In this document: one piece after another, positions 34,911 through 47,122 of the stretch
How the letters are laid out: every line of letters starts with the position of its first letter
Position numbering within the stretch: the stretch's first letter is position 1
Origin: Nageia nagi
Taxonomy: Eukaryota > Pinophyta
NCBI GenBank assembly: GCA_050084985.1
Contig: JBITNC010000001.1
Span: 88,908,001 to 88,972,000, forward strand
Length of the DNA: 64,000 bases
Direction of reading: 5' to 3'
Position numbers and translations under genes: made by a program
The notes under the pieces: model-generated
Told to the model about the DNA's origin: nothing
Databases searched by the model: none
Seen by the model: only the letters and a program-made list of their open reading frames with translations

Positions 34911-35386
34911 TGAAGAAATTAACCCTTTCTAAATTAACTTCTACTCTACCAAGATCTCAAGAAGACAATTTCAACATCAACACAATAGCATAATAACTCA
35001 AGCCAATCTCACCAATAACACAAGATATAAAGTGGTTCTTAGCTCCTTGGAAGTACATATACTAACTAAGATCTTCTTATTCTCAAGGACCTCTCTTACA
35101 AAATATATTCTCTCTCACACACACTCTAAACCTATATCAAAGCTTACATAATAATTTTGTAACTGAGAAGGGGATGGTTCTTCTCTTTTTATAAGAAAAA
35201 ACCCATTCTATAATTAATCCTTTTTCTATTTTTAATCCTTTACCTATTTTTAATCTTATACCTATTTTTAATCTTTCTTTGATTTTTATTCTCTTAATAC
35301 TTTAAGGTATCTAATGATACTTTAAGTATTAAGTGAATTTATATTAAAGAGAAATATTACACAATATTACATTACAAATTCTAACA
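34911..35386 (-). repeat. 3' LTR of the Copia element
   Basis: These 476 bases are homologous to the LTRs at 59461-59950 (same orientation) and 61492-61997 (opposite orientation). A block AAGATATAAAGTGGTTC is shared with the 59.5 kb copy. Internal sequence just beyond 35386 (AGAAGAAG before the LTR on the minus strand) would be the polypurine tract. Confidence 0.85.
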
Positions 35387-35760
35387 CTTCTTCTTAATGT
35401 AATATTGAGATAAATTATAGAGAAAAGAAGAAAGAGAGAGTAAGAGAGAGTTCTCCTCCAAAGAGATACAAACGAAGATGAGAAATTTTACATTATTGAG
35501 AAATAAGTAAGATCTTAGTTTTAGGCTCATTACAATACCATTTGACAAAATGGTTTACAATACAACCATTAACCATAATTAGTTTCACTGTAAGTGTATT
35601 CAATCTGAGCCTACCCATCCAAAGTAAGTAACCTGCATTCTCAAGATGAAACCTGCAAGCTACAATCAAGTCATAAATAAGATCAGTTAGATGCATCATA
35701 TAATATTCATATCAATCATAAGATAAATGAATTAAGTAATGCCATCCATAAATTGATCAA

Positions 35761-36590
35761 TGATGCACTATAATTCATCACAAAGATGCCAAGACAATAC
35801 TCATAATCATCTATTGTATATTAAAAATAAGTGTTGATCAATAATAAAAAATGTATATGCACATATATAATTTACATATGGATAACTAAATAGTGCTAAA
35901 AAACACATACTGATTCCTATTATATTGATAACAAAAACAAAATGTACCATGAGTTCCTCACATAGAGTGAACTAACCATGAAGGTGTACATTTAGATCAA
36001 CACTATACAACAAAAATATCCTCATAGGGATGAAGTTGTCATCACAAATATGAATTCAACACAAGAATTTAGAATTCACTCTCCCTTGAAGATAACTTCA
36101 CTAGCATAAGAAACTTTCAAAGTGAGCACAATAAAGTTTTGAAAGCGGCTAGTGAATAAATCAGGAGAGAGAAAGTCAAATGAATAGAGTTGCAATTGTT
36201 CCATCAAAAGCTTTATCCTTAATATGATGTGCTTGGATTTGTGGTACACTATAATTCATCACTAATATGCCAAGCCCATACTTATAGTCACCAAATAAAG
36301 GAATGTATAAATAAAGTATACAAACCAAACAAAAGTTCAACAACTTTATTAAGAAGGAAGAAATTATAATGGATTCAACAATAATTCAACATTTACTCCC
36401 TTTTTGAGGGCAACTTCACCAACCTAATAGACTCCCTAAGCTTACATAATTGAGCTTTAGGAAGGGGTTTGGTGAACAAATCAGCAAAGTTTAGGATTGA
36501 TGAACAATACTGCAAGTGTAGAAGACCATCCAGAACCTTCTCTCTAATGAAATGGGCTTGGATTTCTACATGCTTTATTCTCTAATTCAA
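35761..36590 (-). repeat. Tandem duplication of the 3' end of the Copia coding region
   Basis: The segment 36245-36590 contains the final RNase H codons and the following untranslated DNA. It is repeated in diverged form at 35761-36240; both copies contain ACACTATAATTCATCAC and a block like GGATTTGTGG/GGATTTCTAC. The outer copy carries a remnant of the pol C-terminus, so the element grew by roughly 480 bases. Confidence 0.6.
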
Positions 36591-36990
36591 AATAGGATTA
36601 TTTGACCAAGTAATAGATAACTAATTATCTAAAAAAAATTGAGATTGGTGAACTTGCTCATACCCTATTTATTTCAGAATATGCCTAAACCAAATGGCTC
36701 CCTGGGCTACAACTAACATTGTAAGATATTCAACCTTAGTGGTGGAGAGAGCAGTAGTAGGTTGCTTCTTGGATTCCCAAGAGATAAAACTTGAACTAAT
36801 GCTAAACACATAAAAAAAGGTTGATTTTCCATCATCTATATCTCCCCAATAGTTAGAATCTAAGAATCTTGAGAGAATAAATGAGGGCAACTTGTCATAC
36901 TTGAGAACAAGATCCTTAGTAGCAACAACATAGTTTAAAATTTGCTTAACAACATTGAAGTGTTCAACATGTGGATTTTGCATAAAATGA
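36420..36990 (-). pseudogene. RNase H of the Copia element
   Basis: The minus-strand reading starts MQNPHVEHFNVVKQILNYVV, continues FLDSNYWGDIDDGKSTFFYV and SWESKKQPTTALSTTKVEYL, and ends with HVEIQAHFIREKVLDGLLHL and FADLFTKPLPKAQLCKLRE. These are the standard blocks of Copia RNase H and the pol C-terminus. The catalytic Asp of the first block (usually DADWAG) survives as Asp in DSNY. The Glu block VEYL is present. Stops occur near 36660 and in the tail. Confidence 0.85.
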
Positions 36991-37079
36991 GCTATAAAAA
37001 TTTACTAAAAAGGTAATATCTTACCTTGAGATATTCAAATAAAGAATACTACCAGCTAGTTATTTGTAAGTCATAACAT

Positions 37080-37910
37080 CTACCAATTGAGAGTTGGAAC
37101 TAAGAGACAAAGTGATTCTAGGAGATATTGGGATTGCAGCATGTTTACACTCCTCCATTCCAAAATTTTGTAATTTATATATAAGATATACTTGGATTTA
37201 CTAAGATAAGTATAATATTTGTATTGATACACTTGCATACCAAGGTAGTAGTGCAATCGACCAAGATCAATCATTTCAAAAGTTATCTTAAGTTTGGATA
37301 TGCAATCTTGTATGAGGACTATATTATTCCCTGTAATCAATAGATCATCCATATAGAGAAGAATCAAGATCAAGTCTTATCCTTGGTTGAGCACATAAAT
37401 ATTTATTTCAGATAAGCATTATAAAATTCAATATCCTCAAAGTATCCTGAAATCATTTTGTACTAGGCCCTAAGTGCTTGCTTAAGTCCATATAAGGACT
37501 TCTTTAAGTTGCAAACAAGAGATTCTTTCTCTTCAACAACAAACCCTTTTGGTTGGTTCATGTAGATTTCCACATCTAATTCACCATTGATAAAATCACT
37601 CTTGACATCAAGTTGTAAAACTTTCCATTCTTAAGCTGCTGAAGGAGCAAAGATTACTTTGATAGTAGGCATCTTTACCATTGGAGAAAAGGTTTTCTCA
37701 TAATCAACTTCATATTTTTGAGTGAAACCCTTAGCTACTAAATTTGATTTATATTTCTCAATCTCTCCAACTGAATTATATTTGACCTTATAAATCCATT
37801 TGTTACCAATTATATTTTGTTCATTTAGATAAGGAACCAAATCCTAAGTTTGATTCTTCATAAGAGCCTCATACTCCACATTCATTCACCAGCACCTATT
37901 TTTTGAAGCT
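37080..37910 (-). pseudogene. Reverse transcriptase of the Copia element
   Basis: The sequence opens with MNVEYEALMKNQT and NKWIYKVKYNSVGEIEKYKS, followed by NLVAKGFTQKYEVDYEKTFS. LDVKSDFINGELDVEIYMNQ and SLVCNLKKSLYGLKQALRA follow. The catalytic YMDDLLITGNN lies near 37340-37365, intact. GRLHYYLGMQVYQ completes it. The frame is broken near 37080, 37380 and 37630. Apart from these breaks this is one of the better preserved domains of the window. Confidence 0.9.
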
Positions 37911-38149
37911 TCTTTGTAGGATGATGTCTCATTCTTATTATCAAATTTGAAAAATAAGGATTTATTAATGGTTATACTCCTTGTTATTCTTTTTTTTGGA
38001 GAGTTTTGTTCCTTAGGTGATAAATCCACATTGATATCCAACCAATTAAGAGCAATAAAAGAATCATCACCCTCATCAAGGTTCTCACAAGAAGTAAACT
38101 ATTTAGGTAGTTCATTGAACTTTACATCCCTTGACATAAAGACTACATG

Positions 38150-39345
38150 ATAAGAAGGTTGGTATAGCCTGTAGCTTTTATGCTGATTATCATAGCCCAT
38201 AAAGATATAATTTTTGGATCTCTTATCTAGCTTCTTCCTTTTCTTAGGAACAACAAATGCATAGGCATCACAATCAAAGATCCTAAAGTGAGAGATGTTA
38301 GGTTTCTTTCATATCCATGCCTCATATGAAGTTTTACCTTCAACTACTTTTGTAAGACACCTATTTAAGATGTAGATTGCATTATTTATAGCTTCATCCC
38401 ATAAGAAGCTAGGAAGATTTTTCAACATACATCTTGCCATTTTCTGAATGGTTCTATTCTTCTTTTTGGCTACACCATTATGCTAAGGAGTGTAAAGGAT
38501 AATAAATTACCTCTTAATTCTATACTTGGTACAAAAATCATTGAATTCATTGCTATTATACTCACCTCCATTATCAGATCTTAACATCTTGATTTTGAAT
38601 TTAGATTGATTTTCTACCAAGGCTTTGAAATCTTTGAACCTATCAAAGGTTTAATCCTTATGCTCTATAAGATAACCAAATGTCATCATACTAAATTTAT
38701 CAATAAATATCAAGATATAAGATGCTCCCCTAAGCAACTTAGTTGAAAATGAACTATTACATTTGTATGCACAAGCTGAAGAGGTTGAGTTGCTCTAGTT
38801 GCGTTATCTTTTGGAAACTTTTCCCTATTCATTTTACCTAAAATGCACTTCTCAAAAAGACCAATTGTAGGTGAGATTTTAGGCAAACCTTTCACAAGTT
38901 CATGATCTTTTATGACTTTAATGTTCTTATGGTTTAGGTGGCCTAATAGATGGTGCCAAAGATTGCCTCTAGAAAAAATAGTAGTTGCAAGGCACATCTT
39001 TGTTGGAGATTGATCTACAATGTAAAGGTCATATTTCAATTAACCTTTCACCAAAGTGGAAATATCCTTTTTCATGCACCAAGAATGTGAGTTAAACTTA
39101 AAGGAGTAACCCTTCCTTGCAACTTGAATTATGAAAATAAGATTCATAGTGAGTTTAAGCACATAAAGCATATTCTCAAGAATCTTCTCTTGTATCAACA
39201 TACTCCCAACACCTTGAACTTTAAAGACTAAACTATCACCTATCATAACTACATCTTTTCTATACTTGTGAAAATTCTCAAACTTATCCTTTTCAAACAT
39301 ATGTGATTAGTGCATCTAGAATCAACAATCTAATCATTTGACAAA
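38150..39345 (-). pseudogene. Protease and integrase of the Copia element
   Basis: The protease active site reads IVDSRCTNHMFEKDKF near 39300-39340 (normally DSG; the Gly is Arg here). The integrase zinc-binding segment follows as NLWHHLLGHLNHKNIKVIKD with FEKCILGKMNREKFP. In the core, MLRSDNGGEYNSNEFNDF carries the second Asp, while HNGVAKKKNRTIQKMARCML has Lys where the catalytic Glu of NGVAERKNRT should be. KNYIFMGYDNQHKSYRLYQP ends the domain. Stops and the lost Glu show that it is inactive. Confidence 0.85.
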
Positions 39346-40230
39346 ATGCGAGACTTGGAGTAAAAGGAAACAACATAAAAATAATTCTTGTTCTTATTCT
39401 TATTATTAGATTTGTTTGATTTTCCAAATCCTTTTTCATCTTTTTCTTTCTTTTTCCTAAAGCACTCAACTTCCATATGACCATAGATGTCATAGAAATT
39501 ACAATTTATATCAAATTTGGCTTTGATTTTCTTTGACTTATCATATTCGTAATTCTTCTTATTCCCACCTTTCTTGAAGTTCTTTTTTGGAGCATTAGAA
39601 CCCTTCATTTAGTTATGGTTCTTCTTTTTCAAGTAAAGCTTCATTGGACCAAGTGCCACAGATGGCTCCTTAGGAGTGATGATCAACACTTTATTGTTAA
39701 GTATTTTTTCATACTTTAAGAGAAGATTTGATAGATTTTCCAAGGAGAACACTTCTTTTTCATCATCAAGCCTGGTTTGAATAACAGTCATAAACTGACT
39801 AAATTTAGCAGTAAAGCTTTGAAGGATGATTAAAGTGAAAAACTCATCGTTGATTCAATTACAACCACACCCCACAAGCTAGGTCCTAAGGTCAATAACC
39901 TTATTCAAATATATAGCCACACTTTCATTTTCCTCTTGATATAATTGAAGCAACTTCTAAATAATGGTGAACCTCCTAAAAACTTTAGTACGAAGGTAGA
40001 TACTCCTTAGTTTATCCCAAGCTTCCTTTGTAGTGTTTGACAAAGATATCATGAGAAGGATCTCATCTAAAACTACATGAAAAATCATAGAAAATATCAA
40101 ATCATTCTTAGTATTATAAGCTTCAAGTTCTTTCTCCCCTAAAGGAGCAACCATATTTGGAACCATCCAAAATATGCTTGGATGCAAAATAGTCTCCCAT
40201 TGCTACAAAATAATATGAAGGATATAAACA
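39346..40230 (-). pseudogene. gag of the Copia element
   Basis: The reading gives MHPSIFWMVPNMVAPLGEKE, then DLIFSMIFHVVLDEILLMIS, LSNTTKEAWDKLRSIYLRT, QLYQEENESVAIYLNKVIDL and QTRLDDEKEVFSLENLSNLL. This is the Copia gag (UBN2-type) pattern. A zinc knuckle follows as CNFYDIYGHMEVEC, in which the second Cys of CX2CX4HX4C has become Tyr. Stops and frame changes are at about 39608, 39792 and 39957. The usual N-terminal start (around a WK-x-KM block) is not preserved. Confidence 0.8.
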
Positions 40231-41069
40231 ATGTAAGCATACATGTTGAATTTAAAAAGCATTAATTATATAAATACATGTTTGAACTAATAAACAAATC
40301 AAATACTTAATTAACAAGAATAATAATCATACATCCAACACCTTCATCACCAAGTATAACTGAAGAGAGAAAATTTGAGGCTTGTTTTCTTATCTAAAAT
40401 TATGCCTTCACCCGAATGCCTGCAAGGAGCCCAAGTACTACCAATCCTCAACTAGTTCCTCTTGGGTAGTAATATACTCCCACAAGGAGAAGTACTAGCT
40501 ATTTTTTAAGGTTATGATGTATGTTGGATCAGCCAAATTAATTATCTTGATTAAGTTTTCAATTTTTCTCCTAAGTTATCAAGATAATCCCTAAATGGAC
40601 GAGCATACATGTGGTATCACTACACACATGCTTATCCACCTATATGAAGTTGAATCCAAACCAATAGAGGTCTTAGGGGCAATTAATAAGTACAAATATT
40701 TCACCACTTGGATCATCAAATTAAAGGGCTCCATTTCACCTTGTCCTCACCTCACAGCTCCCCAAACAAGTCATGTTGCAAAAAAAATATGTGAATGTGT
40801 TCATTTTAGGGGAAAATAATTTTCAATTTTTGCATACTTTTCATATAAAGTAAAAGTACAAAACAAATAAAGTGCTTTGAAAATGAAACTACATCCCACA
40901 TCATCCATAAGTATGAACCAAAGACTCCAATGGGTTTTTTCACAACCCCTAATGGATCTTTTTACAAAGTTTCATTAATTATAAGTTACAAAAAATGAGC
41001 CTAAGAGTCCAATGGGTTTTGTCACAACCCTAATGGAACTCTTTACAAAGGTTCATTATCAAAAATGAG
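40231..41069 (-). other. Rearranged 5' region of the Copia element
   Basis: Between gag and the recognisable LTR tip I could not find the inner LTR sequence or a primer-binding site. It contains two copies of an approximately 82-base unit at 40921-41070, with AGAGTCCAATGGGTTTTGTC and AGACTCCAATGGGTTTTTTC beginning each. A plus-strand ORF at 40595-40819 is not supported as a gene. Confidence 0.5.
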
Positions 41070-41181
41070 GAATTCTCCCCTTCTTACTTAAAAAATAGAA
41101 TTAAAATCATTCCTTATTTACAATTTATCATCAAAAAATAAGGCAAAAATATTACATAATATTACATTACAAATTCTAACA
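41070..41181 (-). repeat. Outer end of the 5' LTR of the Copia element
   Basis: This matches the right end of the 3' LTR (35270-35386) best over its last 40 bases: ATTACATTACAAATTCTAAC occurs in both. Further in, the match is patchy. Confidence 0.65.
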
Positions 41182-41186
41182 AGATA

Positions 41187-42999
41187 AACTCCCACCCTTT
41201 TATGTTATCCTACAAAATGGAAGGGTGCCTAGTTTATAATTGCATTTTGAATACTAGAATGTCTACTACAATCATGCATAAAGAATATTATGATTCAATC
41301 AAGATGGAGTATACCTATTTGGATTATGGTGGAATGTAGCTTGATGGATCCACATACCAAATAGTTAGATTCATCAATGATGTAGTTATAACCATTTATC
41401 AAGTTTTAGATGTATTGATAGTTCAAGAAACACTCATGGTAGATCTTCCCCCTATTGTGGATATGTATGTCATGAGAATTTGCAGCTAAAATATATGGAT
41501 ATTTATTTATTGATTGTTATCATATAATAATCCATCTAAAATAAAAATAATTCATGTTTCCCACTTAGGAGTCTCAACCTTATCATGTCTAAAAATGGGA
41601 TGTTGAGATAAATAACAATGTGGAATATAATGACATAATCATCCTCCCCTTTTCGTTAATGTCAATTGGTTCATTTAGGAAAATAAGTATATTAAAACTC
41701 ATTCACCTTACCACCTTCTTACAATCTCATCTAATTTTTCCTTTCCCTATGATCGCATCAAATAAAGATGACATATTATCTACAAGTACAAGTTGAAAGC
41801 TCAAATGAATCTAGAGGTGAGATGCAAAGGAACTCAAAAGAAGAATATCTAGACCTATCAAGAGATATGACTATAGAAGTAAGTCCTTTCCCTCCAGTAG
41901 AAGGGGACAAGATGCAATATTAAATTTTTGATCCACAAATTTAACTTTATTAAAAAATCTATTCATTGCACCAAGAATAGATCTTGCCAAAAAAGTAATA
42001 AACCTGTACATAAAAAATATTTCCATTTACATCGTGTTTTTTTATTATGTAAGATAAGTTTGATACATTTGGAGAAAGAGACATAATAGTTATCTATCAA
42101 GAGAGAAACTAAAGATAAGAGGAAATCTTGAGCTACCAATCTAGTCATAAGATCTTATATGCAGCAGTTAATAAAAGAGTACATAAAACTCTCTCAAATC
42201 ATCAACAAAAGCATCCCATGACATAATAATCAGAGTATTGAATCCATAAAAATAATATACTATACCTTGGGGGTACAAATTCACAACAAGACTAATAAAT
42301 TCGTAGCTAATTAAGCCATGGAGGACACTTAGTTTCCATGTAGAAATGGGTATTCAAAACTAATAATAAACCCAAACATGTAAGTTGATGCAAACTACAA
42401 ATATACATGCAATCAAGTTTAATCAATGTAACAAGTTGGAGAAGGTGCCAAATCTTTTAAAGGAGTGATCACCAAGCATCTAAAAAAGAAATAATAGGTT
42501 GCTCATTTCATTATTCTTCACTTGGAAAACTTATTTATCTCAACTTGCCTAAATATTTTGAGTGAAAAGGTGCTTAAGTTAGTACATGAGAGTTATTGCT
42601 TAGTTTCTCCTATAATCATAAGCTCAAAAGGAATTCTAACCATGTTTGGATCAAAGTAAAAGGCTATTTAAAGCAATATGAAGGACTATGAGAGATTCAT
42701 GGATACATTTATGGTTTCTTTAATTCATAAGTTCCAAGTGATTTTATTTTCCATATTAGAAGGTGGTTTTATTTAATCATAAAAGCATAAAGGTTAATTC
42801 TTAATATAACATGAGAAAATATATAAAACTAGTTTAGAACTTACTACAAAATAATCATGTTGGGACTATGATGAGAGAAAGCTTGTAGTTGAAAGGCACT
42901 CAACTTAGCCTAACTTTGTTGACTTATGACAAGGTTGGAATTGAATTCTCCAAAATTTTGCTAATAAAATTCCCCTTAGAGGTGTTATAAATGTAGTCC
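41187..42999. other. AT-rich stretch without a supported gene
   Basis: About 1.8 kb between the Copia element and copy B of the duplication. No ORF longer than about 60 codons and no family features were found. Confidence 0.4.
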
Positions 43000-44890
43000 T
43001 TCATCCTACACACTTAAATATAAGTTTATAAGATAAAAATGAACTTCTCTAAGAAAGAATTTTTAGAATGCATTTTTCAAAAACGTTTTGAAGAATTTAT
43101 TTTCTAATGTACCATGATCCAGACTAAGTCCAAGCCCTTCTTTATGACCTGAATTTGGGAGGAAAAGTAGGAAAATAAATTAGGAACCATACTAGGGTCA
43201 AACTAGTATTCAGGATTCAAGTAGGCATCAACACCTTGGCGAGAGCATAGGATTAAGAAAAAACCCATGAGTATTGGCTTTTAATGGAAGAATCCTATTA
43301 TTTATTGAATGATGCACATGCTCATATTGTATGGTTAAGTTAACATAAGAAAGTAGATGATTCAATCTATGAAGAGACACATTCAAAACATCAATAAGGT
43401 TTGTTATCAACTAAATTTCCCATCTGCATAGCTTGAGCCAACATTGAGATATACCCACATCAGGAGAAAAGCACATAAATTATTTATCAATCACCATTAC
43501 CATACTTTTCACCTAAAAGATGAGGCATGAAGATCAACTTGAAGGTGTAGTTCAATCACCTTTCAAATATACTTGTAAGTCGAGCTAGAAGATTATGCAA
43601 AAGGAGGTCCCCTTCCAAAATTTAACAATGATAAGTATATCTAAATGCCATTCCAAGACTTTATGGAGGTTAATCATTATTTTATTTCATTTTTCTCAAA
43701 GACCAAAAATATTTAGCAAGCTATTTATCTCTTTTAGCATATAAAGATTGCTCCAAAGAGCATAATGATTACATAAGGTTTAAATAAAATAAAAAAAGAT
43801 CAAAATGATCAAAAGGATTATGTCAAATTTCAGAGTAAGCAAATAATATTAGCAAAGGATTGAAACTTGTAGCATTTTCAAAATCTACATCATTATATGG
43901 AAACCAAAGTCTAAGATACGTAGAGAGCCAAAACCAACAGCAAGAAAGGAGATCCAATACTCAACATAAGTATACATTAACATCATCTTTCAAAATTTCT
44001 AATCTATATATCCTAGAATATGCCCAATTATTTAACATTTAGTGGTCATAATAAGGGAATAATTACAACTTGTACTTGCTACCATGCTCTCACATGCAAC
44101 ACCATGTATCAAATTTTTCAAGCAATCAATTGATGTTAACTACAAGAAAGCTCTCGATCAAGGTAATATTAAAGCATTGAATTGATATAATGATTAAAAA
44201 CTTCAAAATCATCTCTTCATGTACATAAATGCATGTTCAAAGAATAGTAGCTATTACAAATGACTAAAATACTATATAATAATCCTATTTTTTATATTAA
44301 TATATGTATTTTTATTTTTTCCATGTATTCTACATGCACATGCATTATATTTTCAGAGTAGTAGTAGTTCTATTTTGTAATAGATACATGATAATAAAAG
44401 GAGATTGATAACTTCAAATAAAGGATCAGATAATCTCAAAAGTTTACCTTTTTGTATGCTTTGCTCTAATTTTACCAATATAAATACAAATTTGTTTGAT
44501 CTTTCCCAATTCTAATGGTCAAATAGGTTCATCATAAATGGATTTATGTGTATGTTGCTAATATTTATGCTTACACAACTTTCCTTGGTCGGATATGATT
44601 GCATTTTATGTCCGTTGAATGATATTTGATGAATGTTTCTTACTTAGTTTAAGTTGAATATGTGGTTAATATCTAGGTTTTTTTTTTGCATAGAAATATA
44701 CCTCGTAGTAAATTACTTGGGTTGGCATTTTTTTTTGTTTCTTTCTTCTTAAAACAATCCCAATAAGAATTCAATATTCTTTAGAGGCTAAACTAGAAAT
44801 TTCTCTAATTCTTCCAATATACGCTTCAATCAAGGGAACTCAAATTCTTTTGAAACATTACACTAGGTTAATCAACAATAGGTATAGCCC
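43000..44890. repeat. Direct duplication, copy B
   Basis: This is the second copy of the unit at 30160-31425 plus 32521-33210, without the 1.1 kb in between and without the AT microsatellite. The two copies lie in the same orientation about 12 kb apart, with the Copia element between them. Confidence 0.7.
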
Positions 44891-44983
44891 TAATGGAAAG
44901 GAAAGGGATAAACAAAGGGGATGGAACCTTTGATCATTTCAATAGATACTATTATTTTGTAACTAAGATTATCAAAATAATGA

Positions 44984-45031
44984 GATCATCATCATCATCA
45001 TCCCCATCATCTTCATCGTCATCATCATCAT
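44984..45031. repeat. (ATC)n microsatellite
   Basis: Trinucleotide ATC/TCA units run with a few interruptions (CCCCATCATCTTCATCG). It marks the left edge of the purine-rich domain. Confidence 0.9.
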
Positions 45032-45049
45032 GTGTAAAGACTTAAAAGA

Positions 45050-47083
45050 GATGGTAATTTTGAGGAAGAATAGGTATGTACATGATTGCGGTCATGATGA
45101 TGATGGTGATAATGATTATGATATGAGGGGTATGCTTCAATTGGTTTTGATGGAGGATGTGTGAAGGAAGGATTTTATAGATGTTGTGGAAATAATTTAA
45201 TAGCTAAGAGGAGGAATATTATGAAGACACATCTTGGATAAACAAAGGAAGTTGTAGGATATGTTCTTATGTAGGGAAATGAAGGTGAAAAAGAATGATT
45301 TGATTAATGGATAAAGGATGGTATTCAATGGGAGAATGAAAGAGTGATGAATGGTCTTTAGAATAAAGAGGGAGAAGTAAAGAAAGGATTGGTGGATTGG
45401 CTAGAGGACATAGCAGTGGAGGAGGAACACATGGAATAGGAATATTTGGAGAATGGAGGATTAGAGGGTATTGTATGATAGGGAGGATAAGGAGTAAATG
45501 AAGGATTAGTGGATTGATCAAGAGATGTAGGTGTGGAGGAGGAGATATTGGGAAAGGTAGAATGGGAGGATGCTTAAGGAGATGTTGGTGGGGGAACGAG
45601 GTGCTTGATGGGAAGAAGAAAAGGAGGAGGAGGATTAGAAGATGTGTTATGAAGAGGAGAGGAAGGATTAGAAGGAGTGAAAGAAGGAATTATTAGAGGA
45701 AAAATAAATGAAAGGGGAAGAAGTTGGCAATATTGAAGGAAGAGGAAAAAGACAAGAGGATCTTATTGTGGGGTGAGGTAGGATAGCAAGAACATAAGAA
45801 GAGGGATTGGAAGAAGAATTAAAAGAGATAGATTTGGAGGGAGGGTTAGATCAAGAGAGAGAGAGGAGAAGGATTGAGGGAAGATACAAAAGCAATTAAA
45901 GGAGAATGGAAGGAAGATAATGAGGAATAAGAATTGGTGGAAGGATTGTTTCTAGAAATAGAAGGAAGATTTGGAGATACATATAAAGGTTTAAGAAGGA
46001 TTGGGGCAAGGAATTGAATGGTATAAGAAGAAATATTAGAGAGGATACTTTTCGCATTAAAAGAAGAAGGATTAGAAGAGAAGGATGGAATAGTGAAATA
46101 TGAAAAAGTTCAATTTGGATGAGAGGAGGCTGCTAGTATTATTAGTACTCCGATGGGGGTAGGTGATGATGTTACCGATATTGGAGGTCCCCCAATATGG
46201 ATAGATGATTATCATGTTGATGTTATAGTTTGTGGGAATACATGAGGATTGTGCCTATATTGTAGTTCCCTTAGCAGGGATGGATGGTGATGTTGTTAGT
46301 ATTATAGCTCCCCCAATAGGGAGATATGATAGGACAGGTTTGGACATAGGGAGGGGATTGAGATAGGTGTCATAATTTTGTGGATCAACATGTTAGATTT
46401 TAGGATGCTTTTGGTGACTAGTTGAATGAAGGTTAGGTTTGGTTTTTGGAGGGATGAATTGAAATTATTTGAAGGTTAATGGATGTTTGTTGGATGGGTG
46501 GTATTTGGAGAGGAGTCTAAAAAGAGCAAGTTAGAAAAAATGTCAAAATATTCAAGTGTTGTCTCTATGAAGAGATGGTAATGGATAGTGTTGGTTTTGG
46601 ATGGTGTATCCATAAAAGTGGGTGCATTTGTTGATAATGGTGGGCTTAATGGATGGCTTTTAGTATGTTGGGATGGTGGTTAGGAGTCTTGTAAGGTGGA
46701 TGGTGTTGGGTTATAGATGTTGATCAACAAAATTTTGATAGATAGTTATCTTTTAACATCCTTTTAAACCCATTGGTTTGTATGACCTATCAAAGTTTTC
46801 CATATAAAGTATTTGAATGATTATTTCTCATATAAATAAAAAAATTGAAAAATACACATATATTCCAAGACAAACAAAAATACTCCCAAGGACAATTGGC
46901 CACAATCACTCACACCCACCCAATGAAAATAAATCGTTAAAAAAATCTAGAACCAAATCAAGCACAACATGATGATATTTGTTAAAACCTCCAAATAGTA
47001 ATTTGTCACCTCTTTTCGAGTGAGTTAGGAGACAAGTGAGGTAAGAAGTCACCCACATTGAACGTCTTAAGTTCCACTTCCAC

Positions 47084-47122
<39 letters not shown>

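Larger units (their letters stand above)
34911..41181 (-). mobile_element. Ty1/Copia LTR retrotransposon, decayed, minus strand
   Basis: This is a 6.3 kb element with gag, protease, integrase, reverse transcriptase and RNase H in the Copia order, reading from 40.2 kb down to 36.4 kb. The 3' LTR is 34911-35386, starting TGAAGAAATTAACCC on the plus strand and ending ATTCTAACA. The outer end of the 5' LTR is recognisable at about 41070-41181, ending with the same ATTCTAACA. The flanks are GGATA (34906-34910) and AGATA (41182-41186), a target-site duplication with one mismatch. The inner part of the 5' LTR and the primer site were not found; that zone seems rearranged. Fragments of the same family lie at 18.1-18.96 and 59.5-62.0 kb. 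Confidence 0.85.

Noticed and set aside
40595-40819. Plus ORF inside the Copia 5' region
   Set aside because: It is on the strand opposite to the element, has no motifs, and lies in rearranged non-coding sequence.
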